DNA from: Allopusillimonas ginsengisoli
GTDB lineage: Bacteria; Pseudomonadota; Gammaproteobacteria; Burkholderiales; Burkholderiaceae_B
Direction of reading: 5' to 3'
Assembly (NCBI GenBank): GCA_005239165.1
Contig: RAPG01000001.1
Coordinates: 310,001 to 374,000, forward strand
DNA length: 64,000 bases
How positions within the stretch are numbered: the stretch's first letter is position 1; every line of letters begins with the position of its first letter. A program made the position numbers and the translations under genes. The notes below the pieces were generated by a model. The model did not search any database, was not told the origin of the DNA, and worked only from the letters and a program-made list of their open reading frames with translations. This document shows positions 58,973 to 64,000 of this stretch, piece by piece.

Positions 58973-60199
58973 CTAATTCATAAACCACTCCTTCATGCGC
59001 GCCAGCAGGGTCTTGAAACTGCCCTTCTGCTGGGCGACCTTGCGCCCACGAGCGCGCTGCAGACGGGCCTCAGTCAGCAGACCCATCACCGTGGAAAAAC
59101 GCGGATTGTGCATAACGTCGGCCAGACTGCCTTCGTAGGCAGGCACGGCCACACGCACCGGTTTCAAAAATACGTCTTCGGCTAATTCAATAATGCCGGG
59201 CATAAGTGCCGTGCCGCCTGTGAGTACTACACCGGAGGCAAGCAGATCTTCGTAGCCAGACTGGCGCACAACCTGCTGCACAAACGTAAACAGCTCTTCA
59301 ATACGCGGCTCGATTACGGCACCAAGCGCCTGGCGCTTGACCTGGCGATTGGGCCGGTCACCGAGGCCAGGCACTTCGATCAGCTCATCCGCGTCGGCCA
59401 ACACTTGTTTGGCAATGCCAAAGCGCAGTTTGATTTCTTCGGCATCAGGTGTCGGAGTGCGCAGCATGGCTGCGATATCGCTGGTGATCTGGTCTCCGGC
59501 GATGGGCACGACAGCGGTGTGTCGTATGGCGCCACCCGTAAAAATGGCAATATCAGTGGTACCGCCGCCAACATCCACAAGCACAACGCCGAGCTCTTTC
59601 TCATCTGAAGTAAGGCACGCCAGGCTGGACGCCAGCGGCTGCAGGATGAGGTCTTGCACTTCCAGGCCGCAGCGACGCACACATTTCACAATATTTTGTG
59701 CCGCACTGACAGCGCCGGTTACGATGTGCACCCGCACTTCGAGGCGCAGGCCGCTCATGCCGATAGGCTCGCGAATATCTTCCTGCGAATCGACGATGAA
59801 CTCTTGCGTCAAAACATGCAGCACCTGCTGATCGGTCGGAATATTGACCGCCTTGGCCGTCTCGATGACGCGCGCCACATCGGTGGCCGTCACCTCTTTG
59901 TCTTTCACAGCCACCATGCCGCTGGAGTTAAAGCTGGTGATGTGGCTACCCGCAATACCGGTATACACCTCCCGAATCTTGCAGTCAGCCATGAGTTCTG
60001 CTTCTTCGAGGGCGCGCTGGATGGAGTTGACGGTAGACTCAATATTTACCACCACCCCCTTGCGCATGCCCTGGGATTCATGCTGACCCAGCCCCAGCAC
60101 TTCGAAGCGTCCTTCGGGCAGTATTTCAGCCACTACGGCCACCACTTTGCTGGTGCCGATGTCGAGTGCAACAATCAGGTCCTTGATGTCACGGGTCAT
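58973..60199 (-). CDS. ftsA: Cell division protein FtsA
   Basis: FtsA is an actin-like ATPase that anchors FtsZ to the membrane. The 408-residue protein has the N-terminal phosphate loop DIGTSKVVAVVAE, the second phosphate motif VDVGGGTTDIAIF, and a C-terminal amphipathic membrane helix ending FKTLLARMKEWFMN. It lies five bases after ftsQ and about 175 bases before ftsZ. Confidence 0.97.
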   Translation of the reverse strand: MTRDIKDLIVALDIGTSKVVAVVAEILPEGRFEVLGLGQHESQGMRKGVVVNIESTVNSIQRALEEAELMADCKIREVYTGIAGSHITSFNSSGMVAVKDKEVTATDVARVIETAKAVNIPTDQQVLHVLTQEFIVDSQEDIREPIGMSGLRLEVRVHIVTGAVSAAQNIVKCVRRCGLEVQDLILQPLASSLACLTSDEKELGVVLVDVGGGTTDIAIFTGGAIRHTAVVPIAGDQITSDIAAMLRTPTPDAEEIKLRFGIAKQVLADADELIEVPGLGDRPNRQVKRQALGAVIEPRIEELFTFVQQVVRQSGYEDLLASGVVLTGGTALMPGIIELAEDVFLKPVRVAVPAYEGSLADVMHNPRFSTVMGLLTEARLQRARGRKVAQQKGSFKTLLARMKEWFMN

Positions 60200-60204
60200 A
60201 GTAT

Positions 60205-61002
60205 TCAGTGCTTTGTAGAGGTGTTTGGAACAGGGGCCAACGTTATGGCAAAACCGTTGGGATAGCGTAGATCTGCTGTGCTGATTGTGTGGCCTTCCAG
60301 TCTGGGGGCAAGCTTTGGCCAGACATTTACAAATCGTTCAATTCGCGCTGCAAAAGGTAATGCGCCAGATCGCCCGTGAGGGTCGGCTTCATCGGCAGCC
60401 GGGTCGCGCCCCAGATTCAGCCGCATGCCGTCTGACAGCTGTACTTCCCATGCATATCGCGGGCTCAGCGTGACTTCCTGGACGCGCAGGCTCAAAGGCG
60501 CAAACCAGCGCGCAATTTCAGCGTACCTTTGCACAACCAGGCGCTCCGAGCTCTCCGGACCGTTCAACTGGGGCATTTGTGCGTCATCCGGCAACTCACC
60601 CTGGTTTGCGATAAACGATTCACCCCAGGTATTGATCATTTCGTTTTCATTCCACAGAGCGAGAGGCTGCTGCTCTTCGATCTGTACCCGCAACGTGTCG
60701 GGCCAGACTCTGCGAATGCTGGCATGGCGAACCCACGGTACTGACTCAATCAACTGTCGTGTTTCATCGAGGCTTACGAAAAAGAAATTGCCTGCCAGTT
60801 TTCCGGAAATCGTGGCGCGCACGCTGGCAGGAGAAACAAATGCAAGTTTGCCTGCCTGCTCGACAGGCTCAATCTGAAGCCGGGAAATCGCAAAATAGGG
60901 TCGTTGTGCAACCCACGCCACAATGCCCGCCAGCAAAGCGAACACGGCTAGCAAAGCCAGCGTATTTGCAATGAAGTTGGTGAGGCGAGCATCTGAAAAC
61001 AC
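60205..61002 (-). CDS. ftsQ: Cell division protein FtsQ
   Basis: FtsQ is a bitopic inner-membrane protein linking early and late divisome parts through FtsL and FtsB. The 265-residue protein has a membrane segment at about residues 14-31, a POTRA domain starting FAISRLQIEPV, and the conserved WVRHASIRRVWPDTLRVQIEEQQPLA stretch (in parts). It sits 15 bases after ddl and just before ftsA. Confidence 0.95.
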   Translation of the reverse strand: MFSDARLTNFIANTLALLAVFALLAGIVAWVAQRPYFAISRLQIEPVEQAGKLAFVSPASVRATISGKLAGNFFFVSLDETRQLIESVPWVRHASIRRVWPDTLRVQIEEQQPLALWNENEMINTWGESFIANQGELPDDAQMPQLNGPESSERLVVQRYAEIARWFAPLSLRVQEVTLSPRYAWEVQLSDGMRLNLGRDPAADEADPHGRSGALPFAARIERFVNVWPKLAPRLEGHTISTADLRYPNGFAITLAPVPNTSTKH

Positions 61003-61017
61003 GTCAATATCCTCGTA

Positions 61018-61965
61018 TTAATGGTCAGACGGCGTGCGCACTTTGCAGCTTGCCGTTGATAAAATTTCCACACACAGATCGGCATAGCTCATGCCGGCAC
61101 TCTTTGCCGCCATGGGCACCAGCGAATGCGACGTCATCCCGGGCGAAGTATTAATTTCAAGCAACCAGGCCTTGCCGGACTTGTCCAGCATGAAGTCGGC
61201 CCGCCCCCAGCCCTCACAACCCAGGGCCACATAGGCCTCCTCCGCTATACGCAGAATGGATTCTGTCAGAGAAGAATTCAGCTCTGCCGGGCAGACATAC
61301 TGCGTTTCATTCGACACATACTTGTGTTCGTAGTCGTAGTTGCCATCAGGCGCGATAATTTCGATAACGGGAAGCGCGCGGGCCGACTTGCCCTTGCCCA
61401 GCACTGCCACGGTCAGTTCCCGTCCATCAATAAACTGCTCAGCAAGCACCTCATCGTCATAACGGGCAGCAATCTCATATGCGCTGCGCAAGGCTTCAAC
61501 GCTTTCCACCTTGGTCACGCCAAGCGTTGACCCTTCATGCGGCGGCTTCACGATCAGGGGCAACCCAAGCTGGTGTGTCACCGCGCCAGGATCTGATTCG
61601 GGAGTGAGTGCAACATAAGCCGGGGTAGGCAAGCCAGCCTGCAACCAGACCTTCTTGGTCATGATTTTGTCCATGGCCAATGATGAAGCGAGCGTACCGC
61701 TGCCGGTGTAAGGCAATCCCAGCAATTCCAGCGCGCCCTGCAACGTACCGTCTTCACCATGACGCCCGTGCAAGGCGATGAACACACGGTCAAAGCCTGC
61801 ACCAATAAGATCAACCAGGGTGTAACGGCCAGTGTCGAACAGGTGCGCATCAATGCCCTTGCTGCGCAAGGCCTCGTGCACCCCTTTGCCTGACATGAGC
61901 GACACCTCGCGCTCGGCGGAGCTGCCACCGTACAACACACCTACGTGACCGAACTCTCCGATCAT
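61018..61965 (-). CDS. ddl: D-alanine-D-alanine ligase
   Basis: Ddl makes the D-Ala-D-Ala dipeptide for peptidoglycan precursors. The 315-residue ATP-grasp enzyme has [18 protein letters not shown] at the N-terminus, [15 protein letters not shown], and the [19 protein letters not shown] end with the metal ligands (in parts). Its start overlaps the murC stop by four bases. This is the DdlB position of the dcw cluster. Confidence 0.97.
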   Translation of the reverse strand: MIGEFGHVGVLYGGSSAEREVSLMSGKGVHEALRSKGIDAHLFDTGRYTLVDLIGAGFDRVFIALHGRHGEDGTLQGALELLGLPYTGSGTLASSLAMDKIMTKKVWLQAGLPTPAYVALTPESDPGAVTHQLGLPLIVKPPHEGSTLGVTKVESVEALRSAYEIAARYDDEVLAEQFIDGRELTVAVLGKGKSARALPVIEIIAPDGNYDYEHKYVSNETQYVCPAELNSSLTESILRIAEEAYVALGCEGWGRADFMLDKSGKAWLLEINTSPGMTSHSLVPMAAKSAGMSYADLCVEILSTASCKVRTPSDH

Positions 61966-63368
61966 GCTGCATCTCCAAGTTGAGCAGGCACTTTGCTTAC
62001 AGAACCTGCTCCCATAATGATCACCACATCGCCGTCACAGGCAAAGCTTCTGATCGCCTGCGGCATGTCCGCCACGTCTTCGACAAAAACCGGTTCAATC
62101 TTGCCGGCCACACGTAACGCGCGCATCAACGCCCTTCCATCGGCCGCAATCAGTGGCTTTTCGCCGGCGGCATATACCTCTGTCAACAAGACGGCGTCAG
62201 CCATCCCGAGCACCTGAACGAAGTCTTCAAAGCAATCACGCGTGCGCGTGTACCGGTGTGGCTGAAATGCCAGAACAATGCGACGATCGGGCCAGGCGCC
62301 ACGCGCAGCTTGCAGCGTGGCTGCCATCTCGACAGGATGATGGCCATAATCGTCAACCACCGTGAAATGGCCGCTTCCTCGTTCAGGGGTAACGGCAAAG
62401 TCACCCACCTGACTAAAGCGCCTGCCAACGCCATGGAAAGTCTCCAGCGCCTGGGTGATCGCGCTGTCGGGCACGCCAAGCTCGGTTGCCACCGCAATGG
62501 CAGCAAGAGCATTGAGCACATTGTGTCGTCCCGGAAGGTTCAGACACACCGACATAGGAGGCAGTGCGCCCATAGACCCCTGACGCTCAACATCGAAGCG
62601 CATCGTCGTGCCATCGGCGCGCACGTTGACCGCGCGCACTTGCGCATCACTATCAATGCCGTAGGTTGTTACAGGGCGGGAGACAAAAGGAATAATCTCT
62701 CTGACATTGGCGTCATCCGCGCACAGCACTGCCGAACCGTAGAACGGGAGGCGTTGCGTAAACTCAATGAACGAACTCTTGAGCCGGGCCACATCATGAC
62801 CATAGGTATCCATATGGTCCATGTCGATGTTGGTAATAATGGCCATCACCGGCAACAGATTTAAAAACGAGGCGTCGGACTCATCGGCTTCTACAACGAT
62901 GTATTCGCCCTGACCAAGACGCGCATTGGCGCCTGCAGAGTTCAATCGTCCGCCAATCACAAAGGTGGGGTCGAGGTCACCGGCCGCCAGTACGCTGGCG
63001 ACCAGACTGGTCGTTGTCGTCTTGCCATGCGTCCCGGCAACGGCGATGCCACGCTTCAGGCGCATTAACTCAGCGAGCATCAGGGCGCGGGGCACAACAG
63101 GGATGCGTGCGGCGCGAGCGGCAAGCACTTCGGGGTTGTCACCCGAGACGGCCGTCGAGGTCACAATGGCGCCCACGCCCTCGACGTTGGCGGCATCATG
63201 ACCAATGACTATGCGTGCGCCCAATTGTGCCAGTCGTCGCGTTATTGCAGTTTCCTGGAGATCAGAACCACTGATTGCATAGCCCAGGTTGAGCAATACC
63301 TCGGCAATGCCGCTCATACCCGAGCCGCCAATACCCACAAAATGTATGCTTTGAATTCGGTGCTTCAT
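61962..63368 (-). CDS. murC: UDP-N-acetylmuramate-L-alanine ligase
   Basis: MurC adds L-Ala to UDP-MurNAc, the first amino acid of the stem peptide. The 468-residue protein contains [18 protein letters not shown], the ATP site [25 protein letters not shown], and the C-terminal [14 protein letters not shown]. It overlaps both murG (upstream) and ddl (downstream) by four bases, indicating coupled translation. Confidence 0.97.
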   Translation of the reverse strand: MKHRIQSIHFVGIGGSGMSGIAEVLLNLGYAISGSDLQETAITRRLAQLGARIVIGHDAANVEGVGAIVTSTAVSGDNPEVLAARAARIPVVPRALMLAELMRLKRGIAVAGTHGKTTTTSLVASVLAAGDLDPTFVIGGRLNSAGANARLGQGEYIVVEADESDASFLNLLPVMAIITNIDMDHMDTYGHDVARLKSSFIEFTQRLPFYGSAVLCADDANVREIIPFVSRPVTTYGIDSDAQVRAVNVRADGTTMRFDVERQGSMGALPPMSVCLNLPGRHNVLNALAAIAVATELGVPDSAITQALETFHGVGRRFSQVGDFAVTPERGSGHFTVVDDYGHHPVEMAATLQAARGAWPDRRIVLAFQPHRYTRTRDCFEDFVQVLGMADAVLLTEVYAAGEKPLIAADGRALMRALRVAGKIEPVFVEDVADMPQAIRSFACDGDVVIIMGAGSVSKVPAQLGDAA

Positions 63369-64000
63369 GCCTGCCTCCTGACGGCTTGCTCACATGCGTC
63401 GGCGATCTGGCTGCAGGCATGCAGGCAGGCGTGCTCGTGCGCATGGGCCGCCATCGCGGCCAGTTCTTCGCGGGTCGCTTTGCTCAGCCATTGCGCCAGC
63501 CATTCTGGCGTCAGTGTGGACTGCGACTGCAGCAACCCTCCGTTGCAATCGCTAAGGTAGCGGGCATTGGCAGTCTGATGATCATCAATCGCGTGCGGAA
63601 GAGGAATAAACAATGCGGCGACGCCCACGGCGGCAACCTCAGCAACAGTCATCGCGCCCGCGCGGCAGATCACGATATCGGCGTTAGCCATGGCCTGGGC
63701 CATGTCATCAATAAAAGCATGACAATCTGCTTCAACACCCGCCTGTTCGTAGGCTTCGCGCAAGCCCGACAAATGTTGCTCACCTGCCTGGTGGGTAACT
63801 TGAGGGCGAACGTCAGCCGGCAAGAGCGCAAGCGCTGCGGGCATGACAGTATTTAATGGCCTTGCGCCCAGGCTGCCACCCACGACCAGCACGCGCAGGC
63901 GGCCTTGGCGCTCACCATAGCGCTGCACGGCAGGCACGATTTGTGTGAATGCTTCACGTACCGGATTACCCACCATGACGGCGCCCGGCAGGGCTCCCGG
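63365..64000 (-). CDS. murG: MurG glycosyltransferase, C-terminal part (cut by window edge)
   Basis: MurG adds GlcNAc to lipid I to form lipid II at the inner membrane. Only the last 211 codons are inside the window, and the gene continues past 64000. Visible are VGNPVREAF at the domain junction, the glycine loop [10 protein letters not shown], and the UDP-GlcNAc-binding [18 protein letters not shown] with [15 protein letters not shown]. The usual Ser-Gly of the SGA motif is Cys-Arg-Ala here. Its stop overlaps the murC ATG. Confidence 0.95.
   Translation of the reverse strand, partial: PGALPGAVMVGNPVREAFTQIVPAVQRYGERQGRLRVLVVGGSLGARPLNTVMPAALALLPADVRPQVTHQAGEQHLSGLREAYEQAGVEADCHAFIDDMAQAMANADIVICRAGAMTVAEVAAVGVAALFIPLPHAIDDHQTANARYLSDCNGGLLQSQSTLTPEWLAQWLSKATREELAAMAAHAHEHACLHACSQIADACEQAVRRQA

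Overview
The window looks like chromosomal core sequence from a betaproteobacterium of the order Burkholderiales, most likely family Alcaligenaceae (the Bordetella/Achromobacter/Pusillimonas neighbourhood). This is an inference from gene content and order: miaB-ybeZ-ybeY-corC-lnt, yajC-secD-secF after queA-tgt, lptD-surA-rsmA beside amgK-murU, and the dcw end murG-murC-ddl-ftsQ-ftsA-ftsZ-lpxC followed by dciA, an M23 peptidase and secA. No rRNA is present, so genus cannot be fixed. No prophage, transposase, CRISPR array or defence island was recognised.

Layout. 1-3.7 kb: a structured noncoding edge, then minus-strand genes for a DUF883 membrane protein, an unknown secreted protein, upp and dacB. 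3.8-9.4 kb: plus-strand queA, tgt, yajC, secD, secF, closed by a perfect bidirectional terminator. 9.5-11.3 kb: sulfite dehydrogenase genes sorA and sorB on the minus strand. 11.5-17.5 kb: a 9-bp tandem repeat, then miaB, ybeZ, ybeY, corC and lnt. 17.6-18.1 kb: tRNA-Ala, tRNA-Glu and tRNA-Asp with a terminator, followed by a short decayed stretch. 18.5-25.3 kb: fetA-fetB metal exporter, a DUF3293 gene, bioB, a DMT transporter, an MFS transporter with a long low-complexity tail, and a peroxiredoxin. 25.6-29.1 kb: molybdopterin genes moaC, moaD, moaE and moeA, with a short A24 prepilin peptidase between moaC and moaD and a 35/36-bp tandem repeat between moaE and moeA. 29.3-36.9 kb: rsmA-surA-lptD divergent from amgK-murU and a frameshifted DUF6776 gene. 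36.9-42.0 kb: two ABC importers, glnHPQ and metNIQ. 42.2-51.8 kb: tRNA-Lys, a metallophosphoesterase, a GH31 protein, mnmC, suhB, an M20 amidohydrolase, a YciA thioesterase and mgtE. 52.1-64.0 kb: secA, an M23 peptidase, dciA, lpxC and the dcw end, with murG cut by the right edge.

Functional links. Most genes serve the cell envelope: peptidoglycan synthesis, division and recycling (dacB, amgK-murU, murG, murC, ddl, ftsQAZ), outer-membrane assembly (surA, lptD, lpxC), lipoprotein maturation (lnt) and export (yajC-secDF, secA). A second theme is tRNA modification (queA, tgt, miaB, mnmC). The molybdopterin genes supply the cofactor family used by the SorA sulfite dehydrogenase encoded about 15 kb away.

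I did not find a convincing new system. The most informative observations are two clean single-base frameshifts (moeA C-terminus and the DUF6776 gene), two unrelated tandem-repeat arrays next to conserved genes, an identical 18-base promoter-plus-leader shared by tRNA-Ala and tRNA-Lys, a GlnP permease with an extra hydrophobic insertion, and a GH31 protein whose expected catalytic positions look altered.
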